64,000 nucleotides of DNA from Bordetella genomosp. 13 (GCF_007679965.1 NZ_VEHL01000009.1:124001-188000), one strand, 5' to 3'. Shown: positions 31,585 through 41,095, counted from the stretch's first letter. A program made the numbers and translations. The notes: a model not told the origin generated them from the letters alone.

Positions 31585-32430
31585 ATGGAACAGGTTCTCT
31601 TCATCGTATGGCGTGAAAGCGTCGAGGCGCTGCTCGTGGTGGGCATCCTCTATTCGTGGCTGCGCGCCTCGCCCGAGGGGCGCCGCGGCATGCCTTACCT
31701 GTGGGGCGGCGTGGCCGCCGGCCTGGGCCTGGCGCTGGCCCTGGCGCTGGTGCTGCTGGGCGTGTCGTCCTGGCTTAGCGACGAGGGGCAGGAGTGGTTC
31801 CAGGCGGGCATGTCGCTGGTGGCGTGCGTGTTGGTGGTGCAGATGGTCGTATGGATGAAACGCCACGGCCGTACCCTGAAGCGCGAACTGGAAGGCGGCG
31901 CCCGCGATTCGCTGGCGCACGACAACTGGTGGGGCCTGCTGGTGCTGGTGATGATCGCCGTGGCCCGCGAAGGCAGCGAGACGGTCGTGTTCCTGTACGG
32001 CACGGTGTCGGCGGCGCAGGGCGAATCGCCCTGGATGCTGGCGCTGGCCGGCGTGGCCGGCCTGGGCATCGCCCTGCTGACCTTCTGGCTGCTGCAGCTG
32101 GGCGGCAAGCTGATCACGTGGCGGCGTTTCTTCAAGCTGACCGAAGTGCTGCTGCTGCTGCTGGCCGGCGCGCTGCTGATCAGCGGGCTGGACCGCCTGA
32201 TCTCGCTGGCGGTGGTGCCCCCCATCGTCGATCCCATCTGGGACAGTTCGTGGTTGCTGGACGACAGCAGCGGCATCGGCAAGGTCCTGGCCGATTTCGC
32301 GGGTTATCGTGCCTACCCCGCGCTGGTATCGGTGCTGGTCTGGATCGCCTACTGGGCCGTGGTGTGGGCGCTGCTGCGCCGCGCCGACCGGCACTCGGCC
32401 GGCGTGCCGGCCCGTCCGGCGCCGCAATAA
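31585..32430 (+). CDS. ftrC: Ferrous/ferric iron permease FtrC (FTR1 family)
   Basis: A 281-residue inner-membrane permease with seven predicted helices. Two FTR1-type acidic motifs are visible: RESVEALL in helix 1 and REGSETVVF in the middle, both fitting the RExxE iron-binding pattern. It takes iron across the inner membrane. It lies 24 bases after ftrB. Confidence 0.93.
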   Translation: MEQVLFIVWRESVEALLVVGILYSWLRASPEGRRGMPYLWGGVAAGLGLALALALVLLGVSSWLSDEGQEWFQAGMSLVACVLVVQMVVWMKRHGRTLKRELEGGARDSLAHDNWWGLLVLVMIAVAREGSETVVFLYGTVSAAQGESPWMLALAGVAGLGIALLTFWLLQLGGKLITWRRFFKLTEVLLLLLAGALLISGLDRLISLAVVPPIVDPIWDSSWLLDDSSGIGKVLADFAGYRAYPALVSVLVWIAYWAVVWALLRRADRHSAGVPARPAPQ

Positions 32431-32478
32431 ACCAAGGCTTGAACGCGCGCCCGCAGGCGCAATGCAAGGTTCGAACAC

Positions 32479-33942
32479 ATGGCTGCCGCACTCGGACGGG
32501 CAACTGTCCGCATCGCCGATTTTCTCCGTGACCATGCCCCGTTGCTGCGCAAGCTGCAATGGGGCATCGTCGTCATCTACGCCTTCCTGCTGATCGTGCC
32601 GCCGCTCTTGCCGCTGCCTGACAACGCGGCCTCGGTGTTCAACAACCTGACGGTGGTGGCTCAGTTCGCGTTCTGGGGCGTCTGGTGGCCGTTCGTGCTG
32701 GTGTCCATGCCGATCCTGGGCCGCGCGTGGTGCGGCTGGCTGTGCCCGGAGGGCATGCTGACAGAATGGGCCAGCGAGCGCGGGCAGGGCCATGCCATCC
32801 CGAAGTGGATGCGCTGGGGCGGCTGGCCCTTCATGGCCTTCGTCATCACCACCGTGTACGGCCAGCTGGTCAGCGTGTACCAGTATCCGCTGGCGGTGCT
32901 GGCCGTGCTGGGCGGCTCCACGGTGGCCGCCATGATCGTGGGGTGGCGCTACGGGCGCAGCAAGCGCGTGTGGTGCAAGTACCTGTGCCCCGTCAACGGC
33001 GTGTTCACGCTGCTGGCCAAGCTTGCGCCGTGGCACTTCAAGGTCGACGAAGAGGCCTGGCGCCATCCGGTCATCCGCATCGAGCCCGTGAACTGCGCGC
33101 CGCTGGTGCCGCTGCGCCACATGAAGGGCGCGGGCGACTGCCACGTCTGCGGACGCTGCAGCGGCTACCGTGGCGCGATCGCGCTGACGCCGCGTTCGCC
33201 CGAGGAAGAGATCGTGCACGTGGCCGACGGCGATCCGTGGCAGACCGTGCTGATCTGCTTCGGGCTGATGGGCGTGGCCATGGGTGCGTTCCTCTGGAGC
33301 GCGAGCCCTTGGTACGTCACGCTGAAGCAGGCGGTGGCCACCTGGCTGGTCGAGCGCGACATCCTGTGGCCGCTGATGGACAACGCGCCCTGGTTCATCC
33401 TGACGCATTATCCCGAGGCCAACGACAGCTTCTCGTGGCTGGACGGCAGTGCCATCCTGGCCTTCTGCGTGGGCGCCACGGTGGTCATCGGCGGCGCCTC
33501 GTTCCTGTCGCTGTGGCTGGCCGACCGGTTGGCGCCGGTGTCGGCGCGGTTGCCGGCGCAGTTTTCGGATATGGCGGCGACGGACGTGTCCAGGTCGGCC
33601 GGCGCGCGGCCGGGCGCCACCACGCCGCCGGCGGCCACGCGCTTCGGCGGCCTGCACAAGCTCGCGCAGGCGCTGATCCCCACCGCCGGCATCGGCGTGT
33701 TCCTGGGCCTGTCGGCCACCACCATCACGCTGCTGCAGCACGAGGGCATGGGCACGCACTGGGTCGCGCCGGTGCGCTTCACGCTGCTGGCCCTGGCGGT
33801 GCTGTGGTCGCTGCGGCTGGCGTGGCGCGTGCTGGGGCTGCGTCCGGGCGGCCTGTTGCGCCGCGCGGCCGCCTGGGTGGCGTTCGCCGCCGGCCTGGCG
33901 CCGTTCTGCTGGGCCTGGGTGCTGTTCTTCGCACTCTGGTGA
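32479..33942 (+). CDS. ftrD: FtrD polyferredoxin-like membrane protein
   Basis: A 487-residue membrane protein with about eight helices and three cysteine groups: CGWLCPEG (about 85-90), CKYLCPVNG (about 169-173) and GDCHVCGRCSG (about 216-224). The architecture is that of NapH/RdxA-like polyferredoxins, although the third group lacks a full ferredoxin Cys spacing. In the FtrABCD model FtrD accepts electrons during iron transfer. It is the last gene of the operon. Confidence 0.9.
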   Translation: MAAALGRATVRIADFLRDHAPLLRKLQWGIVVIYAFLLIVPPLLPLPDNAASVFNNLTVVAQFAFWGVWWPFVLVSMPILGRAWCGWLCPEGMLTEWASERGQGHAIPKWMRWGGWPFMAFVITTVYGQLVSVYQYPLAVLAVLGGSTVAAMIVGWRYGRSKRVWCKYLCPVNGVFTLLAKLAPWHFKVDEEAWRHPVIRIEPVNCAPLVPLRHMKGAGDCHVCGRCSGYRGAIALTPRSPEEEIVHVADGDPWQTVLICFGLMGVAMGAFLWSASPWYVTLKQAVATWLVERDILWPLMDNAPWFILTHYPEANDSFSWLDGSAILAFCVGATVVIGGASFLSLWLADRLAPVSARLPAQFSDMAATDVSRSAGARPGATTPPAATRFGGLHKLAQALIPTAGIGVFLGLSATTITLLQHEGMGTHWVAPVRFTLLALAVLWSLRLAWRVLGLRPGGLLRRAAAWVAFAAGLAPFCWAWVLFFALW

Positions 33943-34155
33943 CGTGATGAATGAGGGCCTGCCCGCGCCGGCCGGCCCGGGCAGGCATGCGGCCATGCTG
34001 CAATGCGCCGCCTGACGCGCGCGCCGTACGCGCCGCGGCCCCTGCGCGAGATTCCCGCGCCAGCATGCCCATGCCCCCGAACAGCACAGATCCGCCCACG
34101 CCGACCGGAACAGACATGCGGTAAGGTGTCGGGCATTCGTCGTCAGGAGCCCGCC

Positions 34156-35028
34156 ATGCCGTCCTATGCCTACCATCTGGTCAACGTGTTCGCCGAAAGC
34201 ACCTTCGGCGGCAATCCGCTGTGCGTGTTCGAGGATGCGCGCGGCATGGACGATGCGTTGATGCAGAGCCTGGCGCTGCAGTTCAACCTGTCTGAAACCA
34301 CCTTCGTGCTGCCTTCTGATCAGGCCGACGCGCGCGTGCGCATCTATACGCCGGGCTACGAGATGCGCTTCGCCGGCCATCCCACGCTGGGGACCGCCCA
34401 CGTGGTGAGCCAGGTGCGCGGCGCGGGCGAGGCGTTGACGCTGGAAGTGAAGGCGGGCCTGGTGCCGGTGGCGGCCGAGGGCAACCTCTGGACCCTGACC
34501 GCGCCCACCGACGGCGCACCGCGCACCGAGCGGGTGTCCGCGTCCCGGGCGGACGTCGCCTCGCTGCTGGGCCTGTCCGAGGACGACCTGCTGGACGATC
34601 CGCTGCGCGTGGACACCGGCAACGACCAACTGCTGATTCCGCTGAAAAGCTTCGACGCCGTGCGCCGCGCGATGCCCAATCCCGCGCGCGCCGATTGGCC
34701 GCAAAGCAGCGTGGGGCGCCGCACCGCCTACGTGTTCTCGATCGGCGACACGGCGGCCGACGGGCGCCAGGCGGCGCTGGCCCGGCATTTCTTCGTCAAG
34801 CCGGGCGGCGGCGTGGTGGAAGATCCGGCCACGGGCTCGGCCTGCGCCAACCTGGGCGGCTGGCTGCTGACCCGTGGCCATCCGCTGCCGGCGCGCCTGG
34901 TGGTCAGCCAGGGCGAGCAGGCGGGCCGGCCCAGCACGCTGTACCTGGACGTGACGGAGGATCGCAAGATCCGGGTCGGCGGGCGCGTGATCGCGCTGGG
35001 GAAGGGCGAGGTGACGGTGGGGGGGTAG
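34156..35028 (+). CDS. PhzF-family isomerase/epimerase-like protein
   Basis: A 290-residue protein of the PhzF fold (two diaminopimelate-epimerase-like halves). The conserved catalytic Glu lies in FNLSETTFVL (about residue 45), and the family blocks FAGHPTLGTAHVV and EDPATGSACANLGGWL are present. Members isomerise small acids; the real substrate is rarely known and no phenazine genes are nearby. ATG 34156 follows CAGGAGCCCGCC. A longer upstream frame is not conserved. Confidence 0.88.
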   Translation: MPSYAYHLVNVFAESTFGGNPLCVFEDARGMDDALMQSLALQFNLSETTFVLPSDQADARVRIYTPGYEMRFAGHPTLGTAHVVSQVRGAGEALTLEVKAGLVPVAAEGNLWTLTAPTDGAPRTERVSASRADVASLLGLSEDDLLDDPLRVDTGNDQLLIPLKSFDAVRRAMPNPARADWPQSSVGRRTAYVFSIGDTAADGRQAALARHFFVKPGGGVVEDPATGSACANLGGWLLTRGHPLPARLVVSQGEQAGRPSTLYLDVTEDRKIRVGGRVIALGKGEVTVGG

Positions 35029-35052
35029 GGAGCTGCCAAGACCTCGTGTGCA

Positions 35053-35450
35053 TCACGCTTCGCGGATCTCGGCCAGCAGCTCGGGATGCCGGTCCAGCAC
35101 CTTGAGCAACTTGATCAGAGCTTGCGGCGGACGCGTGTTGCCGTTCTCGTATCTGGAGAAAGCATTGACGCCGCCGAAGATCTCCGCAGCTTCACGCTGA
35201 TCCAAGGAAAGCTTTTTTCGCACGGCGGCAATGTAGTCCGGATCTACGGCTGCCCCGTTGACTGTTTATTGAATGCGAGCATGGCGGCGCTGACCCGGGA
35301 TGCTTCGGCGGCTTCCAACACGCTCTCCCCGCATCTTGGACAAAACTGGCCGGATACTTTCTCGATGACCGTGACATGGCCCTTGTAGGTATACGGCATA
35401 TCGCGTACTTGCCGCTGCAACGGTGACTGGGCACAGATCGGGCATTTCAT
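35053..35450 (-). pseudogene. mqsA: MqsA-family antitoxin, frameshifted
   Basis: The first frame encodes the zinc-binding half (MKCPICAQSPLQ, FCPRCGESVLE) and stops after FNKQSTGQP. The second frame picks up exactly there with the helix-turn-helix half (DYIAAVRKKLSLDQREAAEI, AFSRYENGNTRPPQALIK) and ends at a stop at 35053. Restoring one base near 35261-35264 (CAGTC to CAGGTC) gives a single 132-residue MqsA. No intact mqsR toxin is next to it; upstream on the same strand only a short frame ending in RGDYTFKDL overlaps the start. Either a natural 1-base deletion or a sequencing error. Confidence 0.85.
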
Positions 35451-35627
35451 TTCACAGGTCCTTGAACGTGTAATCGCCGCGTGCTTTCCGCATGATGGCT
35501 CCTGCTTCCAAGTCCCTTGGCGATCCATCCTGCAAAGCAGCTCAGTCCGACGCCACGCCGTCTCCGCTTGACCTTCCCACCATGGCAAGCCTTATCGTTG
35601 CGCGCATCGATTCGGATGGAGAGGGCG

Positions 35628-37199
35628 ATGTATCGGCGGACCTTCCTGGGGGCGGCGCTTGCGGGGCTGTACGCGGCGCACTCGCGGGCCTGGGCGCAGG
35701 CCGGCATGGACATGCACCACGGACACGGCATGCCGCATGGCGCGGCCATGGGTCACGGCATGGCCATGGACCACGGCGCGATGGGGCAGGGCGCGATGGA
35801 CGCCGCTGCCCAGGCCGCGCCGCGCAGGGTCGTCCCGCTGCCGCAGGGCCAGCCGCTGCGCGAGCTGCCGCGCCTGGCCAATGCGTCGGCCGAACCCGGC
35901 GTGTTCGAGGCCACGCTGACCGCGGCGCCCGCCGTGGTGCACTACGCGCCCGGCCTGTCCACCCCCGTGCTGGCCTACAACGGCGCCAGCCCCGGCCCCC
36001 TGATCGAGGCCTACGAAGGCGACCGCGTTGCGATCACCTTCGCCAACCGCATTCCCGGCCAGGACAGCACCGTCCACTGGCACGGCATGCCGGTGCCGGC
36101 CGACCAGGACGGCAATCCGATGGACGCCGTCGCGTCGGGTGCGGACCGGCCGTACCGGTTCACGCTGCCTGCGGGCAGCGCGGCCACCTACTGGTATCAC
36201 CCGCATCCGCATGGCCGCACCGCCGAGCAGGTCTACCGCGGCCTGGCAGGCGTATTCATCGTGCGGTCGCGGCACGATCCGATTCCCGCCGAGTACGGCG
36301 ACACGGTGCTGATGTTCACCGACCTGCGCCTGGCCGAGGACGGCACGCACGCGCCGCCGACCGAGGCCGACGCGATGAACGGCCGTATCGGCGACCACGT
36401 GCTGGTCAACGGCCAGAAGCAGCCCGTGATGGACGCGGTGGCCGGCGCGCGGCGCCGCCTGCGCCTGATCAACGCGACCAACGCGCGCTATCTGCGCCTG
36501 GCGTTCGAGGGCGCCACGATGACCCTGGTCGGCAGCGACGGCGGCCTGCTGGAGAAGCCGGTGGATGCGGCCGAACTGCTGCTGGCGCCCGCCGAACGCG
36601 CCGAGGTCGTGGTGACGTTTCCCGTCGCGGGGCCGGCCGCGCTGCGCACGCTGGACTACGACTCGGGCTGGATGGGGCCGGGACGGCCGCGGTCGGCGGG
36701 CCTGACCCTGCTGGACGTGCAGGTGGCGGCCGCCTTCGTCGCGCCGAAGATGTCGCCGGTGCCGGCCACGCTGCGTGCCATTGCGCCGCTGTCCAAGCCC
36801 GTGCGGCAGCGGCGTTTCGTCTTCACGGAGACCATGTCGCACGGGCCGCACGGCATGGCGATGCAGTTCCTGATCAACGGTGCAGCCTTCGACATGAAGC
36901 GCATCGACGTGACCATGCAGGCGGGGCAGGTCGAGCAGTGGGAGATCGAGAACCAGGCCGACATGGACCATCCCTTCCACGTGCACGGCGTGCAGTTCCA
37001 GGTGACGGCGCGGCGCCGCGGCGGCGGGGCATTCCAGCCCGAGCCCTGGCGCACGTGGAAGGACACGGTCAACGTGCCGCACGGCGAAGCGGTGCGCATC
37101 TCGCTGCGCCAGGACACGCCGGGGCTGCGCATGTATCACTGCCACATCCTCGAGCACGAGGACCAGGGCATGATGGGGATGGTGAAAGTGGAGGGTTGA
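35628..37199 (+). CDS. Periplasmic multicopper oxidase (CueO/CumA-like)
   Basis: A 523-residue three-cupredoxin oxidase. The N-terminus MYRRTFLGAALAG is a twin-arginine-type export signal, followed by a Met/His-rich stretch (about 25-55) of the kind that binds Cu(I). Copper ligands: TVHWHGMPVP, WYHPHPHGRT, HPFHVHGVQF and the C-terminal MYHCHILEHEDQGMMGM. Such enzymes oxidise Cu(I) and aid copper tolerance. ATG 35628 follows GGAGAGGGCG; a frame from 35517 extends it without conservation. Confidence 0.9.
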   Translation: MYRRTFLGAALAGLYAAHSRAWAQAGMDMHHGHGMPHGAAMGHGMAMDHGAMGQGAMDAAAQAAPRRVVPLPQGQPLRELPRLANASAEPGVFEATLTAAPAVVHYAPGLSTPVLAYNGASPGPLIEAYEGDRVAITFANRIPGQDSTVHWHGMPVPADQDGNPMDAVASGADRPYRFTLPAGSAATYWYHPHPHGRTAEQVYRGLAGVFIVRSRHDPIPAEYGDTVLMFTDLRLAEDGTHAPPTEADAMNGRIGDHVLVNGQKQPVMDAVAGARRRLRLINATNARYLRLAFEGATMTLVGSDGGLLEKPVDAAELLLAPAERAEVVVTFPVAGPAALRTLDYDSGWMGPGRPRSAGLTLLDVQVAAAFVAPKMSPVPATLRAIAPLSKPVRQRRFVFTETMSHGPHGMAMQFLINGAAFDMKRIDVTMQAGQVEQWEIENQADMDHPFHVHGVQFQVTARRRGGGAFQPEPWRTWKDTVNVPHGEAVRISLRQDTPGLRMYHCHILEHEDQGMMGMVKVEG

Positions 37200-37280
37200 A
37201 TCCCGCTACGCGAACCGCTATGCGAGCTGGGCGGTGGATATCGCACGCACGATGCGGCGCCCACTCGGGCGCCACGAAAA

Positions 37281-37345
37281 ACGCCCCTGGACCGACCCTC
37301 GGGGCCAGACCGGGGTCCGGATGCCGAAGGCCCGTTCAGGGGCGT
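37281..37345 (-). terminator. Possible terminator of the BON-domain gene
   Basis: On the minus strand ACGCCCCTG pairs with CAGGGGCGT across a long loop that folds itself (GACCCCGG with CCGAGGGTC), followed by five T. It lies 23 bases after the BON gene stop. Confidence 0.5.
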
Positions 37346-37367
37346 CGTTGGAGAGGACGTAGCGGCC

Positions 37368-37703
37368 TTACTTGGCCTTGCTCGGATCCACCTTGATGTC
37401 GTTCTTGACCTGCTTGACGCCGTCGACGCCGCGCGTCACGTCAGCCGCATGGCTGACCTGCTCGCTGGTGGCGACGCTACCCGTCAGGGTGACGACACCG
37501 TCGTTGGTCTCCACCGCGATGTCCAGGGCGCTGAGCGACTTGTCCGCCACGAACGCCGCGCGCACCTTGGTGCTGATCGTGGCGTCGGTCACGTACTCGC
37601 CGACAGACTGTTTCTCGCCCGTGCCGTCCGCCGCGTGGACCGGTCCGGTCAGCGCGGCGCCGGCGCCGATCACGGCCGCGGCCATCCATTTACGGGTAAT
37701 CAT
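37368..37703 (-). CDS. Periplasmic BON-domain protein
   Basis: A 111-residue protein with a signal peptide ending at VHAAD and one BON domain (about 36-105: ATISTKVRAAFVADKSLSALDI, then VVTLTGSVATSEQ). BON domains bind phospholipid and appear in envelope-stress proteins such as OsmY. It is followed upstream by DUF1328 and CsbD genes on the same strand; together they look like a stress-response cluster. Confidence 0.88.
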   Translation of the reverse strand: MITRKWMAAAVIGAGAALTGPVHAADGTGEKQSVGEYVTDATISTKVRAAFVADKSLSALDIAVETNDGVVTLTGSVATSEQVSHAADVTRGVDGVKQVKNDIKVDPSKAK

Positions 37704-37715
37704 GGGTGACCTCCG

Positions 37716-37877
37716 CTATCGTCGGAAGGCGCCGCCCAGGATCGACAGCAGGGCCAGGACCAGGAAGACGAAGAACAGGATCTTGGCGATGCCCGCCGCG
37801 CCGGCAGCGATGCCGCCGAAGCCCAGGACCGCCGCGATGATGGCGATGACGAAGAAAACTACCGCGTAGTACAGCAT
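37716..37877 (-). CDS. DUF1328 (YtjA-family) small membrane protein
   Basis: A 53-residue protein (MLYYAVVFFVIAIIAAVLGF..., ending GGAFRR) with two hydrophobic helices separated by a Gly/Ala-rich turn, matching the DUF1328/YtjA family. A strong ribosome site GAGGAGAATCACG precedes the ATG at 37877. Function unknown; the family is often induced with CsbD and BON genes under osmotic or stationary stress. Confidence 0.88.
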   Translation of the reverse strand: MLYYAVVFFVIAIIAAVLGFGGIAAGAAGIAKILFFVFLVLALLSILGGAFRR

Positions 37878-37910
37878 CGTGATTCTCCTCGAAAGGCGTC
37901 GAGCGCCGCG

Positions 37911-38111
37911 TTAGGGGTTACGGTCGAAGAATTCGCGGACTTCGCGTTGCGCGTCTTCGCGCGTCTTGCCGTAGCGTTCCTGGACCAGGCCGGCCAGACG
38001 TTCGGCGTTGCCCTCGGTGCGGGTCAGTTCGTCGTCGGTCAGGTCACCCCAGGCCGCCTTGGCCTTGCCCTTGAGCTGCTTCCACTTGCCAGCAACGATG
38101 TCGTTGTTCAT
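37911..38111 (-). CDS. CsbD-family stress-response protein
   Basis: A 66-residue soluble, charged protein. The motif IVAGKWKQLKGKAKAAWGDL is diagnostic of CsbD. CsbD proteins are general-stress markers (sigma-B regulated in Bacillus) of unknown mechanism. It lies 33 bases upstream of the DUF1328 gene on the same strand. Confidence 0.92.
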   Translation of the reverse strand: MNNDIVAGKWKQLKGKAKAAWGDLTDDELTRTEGNAERLAGLVQERYGKTREDAQREVREFFDRNP

Positions 38112-38448
38112 GACGTCTTCTCCTAGCGAATTTGCGGCGTTTCGCCGATGGCCATCGGGTGGCGCCGCGAGGGATATGAAAGCTGATCAGCTTGCCGTGA
38201 AGCCACTACACCAGTCGGGCCCAGGGGGTGTCAAACAGGCGGTGTGGGCAAATGTAAACGCGCCAAGTGCCCGTTTTAAGGGGCTGTTCGAGCGACGGCG
38301 GGCACGGCGCGGCGGGCCGTATAGGAGAGTGTTCCGGGATTGCCGGGCGGGCGCCCGCAGGGGAAGAAAAGAGTCACCCAGGTGCTTGTTACACCTGGGT
38401 GACCATTTGACCGGCTTTGAGGGGAGTACGTAACCGGGGCTATCGGGC
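38112..38448. other. Intergenic region between csbD-like gene and cphA copy 2
   Basis: About 340 bases without a supportable gene. It should hold the promoter of the minus-strand stress cluster on its left and contains the cphA terminator at 38373-38403. No clear -35/-10 pair stands out. Confidence 0.5.
38373..38403 (-). terminator. Rho-independent terminator of the cphA operon
   Basis: GTCACCCAGGTG and CACCTGGGTGAC form a perfect 12-bp stem with a seven-base loop. On the minus strand it is followed by CTCTTTTCTT. It lies about 45 bases after the second cphA stop. Confidence 0.85.
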
Positions 38449-41049
38449 CTATCGCGCCGGGGCGGCGGCGATGGCGGCGTTGCGCTCGGCCACGCGCTGC
38501 GCGATGTGGGCCAGCGCCTCTTCCACCTGGTCCACCAGGATCAGGCACAGGTCGCCCGCCGCAAGGCGCGCCAGGGCGGTGTCGATGGCCAGGAACTCGC
38601 CGCGGATCTCTTCGATCCGGCTGGCGCGCCTGGCATTGGCCAGGCCTTCGCGCAGCAGCGCCAGCACCTCGCCGTCCTCGCGGCCGCGCTGGCACTGGTC
38701 TTCGTACAGCACCAGTTCGTCGAACGCATCGCCCAGGATCTCGGTCTGGCGGCGCAGGTCCTCGTCGCGGCGGTCGCCCGCGCCGCTGATCACCACGCTG
38801 CGGCGCTGCGCGGGCAGGGCATCCACGGCCTTCACCAGCGCCAGGATGGCGTCGGGGTTGTGGCCGTAGTCGGCGATCAGCGTGGCGCCGCCGTAGTCGA
38901 ACATGTTGAAGCGGCCGGGCGCCGTGGCGGCGTCGTTGACGAAGCCCGCCAGGCCCGACCGGATCGTGTCCCACGGCAGGTCCAGCGCCCACGCGGCCGC
39001 GACGGCGGCCATGGCGTTGTCGACCTGGAACACGATGTCGCCGCCGCGCGTCAGCGGGATGGCCGACAGCGACAGCTCGACGCGCGTATCGGCCTGGTGC
39101 GCCACGATGGCGTCGTTCTGTCGGTACACCACGCGATGGCCCTGGGCGCGATGCGTGGCGATGATGGGATTGTCCGGGTCGGCGGCGAAGAAGGTGACCG
39201 AGCCGGGGCAGGCGCCGGCCATCTCGGCCACGATGGGGTCGGCCGCGTTCAGCACGGCCATGCCGCCGGGACGCACGTACTGCACGATCACGCGCTTGAC
39301 CACGGCCAGGTCTTCCACCGTGCTGATGTAGCCCAGGCCCAGGTGGTCGCCCTGGCCGATGTTGGTGACGATGGCGACGTCGCAGCGGTCGAAGGCCAGG
39401 CCTTCGCGCAGGATGCCGCCGCGGGCCGTTTCGAACACCGCCGCGTCCACGGCGGGGTGCAGCAGGATGCGCCGCGCGCTGCGCGGGCCGCTGCAGTCGC
39501 CGGTGTCGATGCGCTGCGACTGCACGTAGACGCCGTCGGAGTTGGTCATGCCCACGCGGTTGCCCGCGCAGGACAGCAGGTGCGCGGTCAGGCGCACGGT
39601 GGTGGTCTTGCCGTTGGTGCCGGCCACGGCCACCACCGGGATGCGGCCGTCCTGGCCGTCGGCGAAGATCTGGCCGACGATGGCCTCGCCCACCGGGCGG
39701 CCCTTGCCGAACGACGGGTTCAGGTGCATGCGCAGGCCGGGCGCGGCGTTCACTTCCACCACGCCGCCATGCTGCTCTTCCAGCGGCAGGTGCACGGTCT
39801 CGGCCACCACGTCCACGCCGCAGATGTCCAGGCCGATCATGCGGGCGGCCGTGACGGCGCGCGCGGCCAGGTCGGGGTGGACCTCGTCGGTCACGTCGGT
39901 GGCGCTGCCGCCGGTGCTGAGGTTCGCGTTGTTGCGCAGCACGACCAGCGTGCCGGCCGGCGGCACCGTGTCGGCGTCGTAGCCCTGCTTGGCCAGCGTG
40001 GCCAGCGCGATGTCGTCGAAGCGGATGCGGGTGAGCGACGTGGCGTGGCCGTCGCCGCGCAGCGGATCGGCGTTGACCTGCTCGACCAGCTGGCGGATGG
40101 AGTGCACGCCGTCGCCGGTGACCTTGGGCGGGTCGCGCCGCGCCGCCGCCACCAACTGGCTGCCCACCACCAGCAGGCGGAAGTCGTGGCCGGGAATGTA
40201 GCGCTCGACGATGACGTCGGAGCTGATCTCGCTGGCGGCCTCGTAGGCCTGGAAGACGCGTTCGCGCGTGTCGATGTTGACCGCCACGCCGCGGCCCTGG
40301 CTGCCGTCGCGCGGCTTGACCACGACCGGGCCGCCCAGTTCCTGCGCGGCCTCCCAGGCGCCTTCGGCCGAGTCGGCCACGCGCCCGTTGGGCACCGGCA
40401 CGCCGGCCGCGTCCAGCAGCATCTTGGTCAGGTCCTTGTCCTGCGCGATGGACTCGGCGATGGCGCTGGTGTTGTCCGTTTCGGCGGCCTGGATGCGGCG
40501 CTGGCGACTGCCCCAGCCGAACTGCACCAGGCTGCCCTGCGTCAGGCGGTGATACGGGATGCCGCGCGCCACGGCGGCCGCCACGATGGCGCCGGTGCTG
40601 GGCCCCAGGCGGATGTCCTCGTCCAGCTCGCGCAGCCTGGCCAGCGCGTCGGCCAGGTCGAAAGGCTGGTCGTCCACGGCGGCCTGCAGCAGCGTGCGCG
40701 CCAGTTCCAGCGCCAGCTTGCCGACCGATTCCTCGCTGTATTCCACCGCGATCTGGAAGACGCCCGGCTCGATGGTGGCCTGCGTGCGGCCGAAGGTGAC
40801 CGGACAGCCCGCATGGGCCTGCAGGCTGACGGCGACCGATTGCAGCACGTGGGCCATCGACAGCGCGCCCTGGTGGCCCTCGGGACGCAGCAGGCCGATC
40901 AGCGGAAAGCGGGCGCGCAGGCGCGCCTCGAAATCCGGCGTGTCGTCGATGGAGCATTCGGTGTCGCTGCAGGCCACGATGGCTTCGATGGCCGTGTTGC
41001 GGCTCCAGAGATTGGGGCCGCGCAGGGCGCGGATGCGGGAGACTTCCAT
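38449..41049 (-). CDS. Cyanophycin synthetase, second copy (CphA')
   Basis: An 866-residue enzyme with three parts: an N-terminal domain (1-160), an ATP-grasp domain (about 165-470; PVVVKPRDGSQGRGVAVNID, FRLLVVGSQLVAAARRDPP) and a Mur-ligase-like domain whose P-loop is VAGTNGKTTTVRL near 478. It differs from the first copy throughout but keeps both ATP sites. Two cphA genes in tandem are known from Bordetella, Burkholderia and Ralstonia; what each contributes is not settled. It lies 88 bases after the first copy, with a terminator-like hairpin between. Confidence 0.9.
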   Translation of the reverse strand: MEVSRIRALRGPNLWSRNTAIEAIVACSDTECSIDDTPDFEARLRARFPLIGLLRPEGHQGALSMAHVLQSVAVSLQAHAGCPVTFGRTQATIEPGVFQIAVEYSEESVGKLALELARTLLQAAVDDQPFDLADALARLRELDEDIRLGPSTGAIVAAAVARGIPYHRLTQGSLVQFGWGSRQRRIQAAETDNTSAIAESIAQDKDLTKMLLDAAGVPVPNGRVADSAEGAWEAAQELGGPVVVKPRDGSQGRGVAVNIDTRERVFQAYEAASEISSDVIVERYIPGHDFRLLVVGSQLVAAARRDPPKVTGDGVHSIRQLVEQVNADPLRGDGHATSLTRIRFDDIALATLAKQGYDADTVPPAGTLVVLRNNANLSTGGSATDVTDEVHPDLAARAVTAARMIGLDICGVDVVAETVHLPLEEQHGGVVEVNAAPGLRMHLNPSFGKGRPVGEAIVGQIFADGQDGRIPVVAVAGTNGKTTTVRLTAHLLSCAGNRVGMTNSDGVYVQSQRIDTGDCSGPRSARRILLHPAVDAAVFETARGGILREGLAFDRCDVAIVTNIGQGDHLGLGYISTVEDLAVVKRVIVQYVRPGGMAVLNAADPIVAEMAGACPGSVTFFAADPDNPIIATHRAQGHRVVYRQNDAIVAHQADTRVELSLSAIPLTRGGDIVFQVDNAMAAVAAAWALDLPWDTIRSGLAGFVNDAATAPGRFNMFDYGGATLIADYGHNPDAILALVKAVDALPAQRRSVVISGAGDRRDEDLRRQTEILGDAFDELVLYEDQCQRGREDGEVLALLREGLANARRASRIEEIRGEFLAIDTALARLAAGDLCLILVDQVEEALAHIAQRVAERNAAIAAAPAR

Positions 41050-41095
41050 GGCGGATTTTTCCTATTCTTGACGGAAAAAAGGGGTACTGAAAAAC

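Noticed and set aside
31204..34881. A 3.7-kb minus-strand open frame across ftrB, ftrC, ftrD and the PhzF-family gene
   Set aside because: Codon bias of GC-rich genes keeps stops out of the opposite frame; the product is low-complexity (His/Gln/Arg) and no ribosome site or domain is seen.
35447..35749. A minus-strand frame before mqsA as a possible MqsR toxin
   Set aside because: Its translation has no MqsR resemblance and overlaps the multicopper oxidase start; only a short C-terminal-like scrap (RGDYTFKDL) is seen in a third frame.
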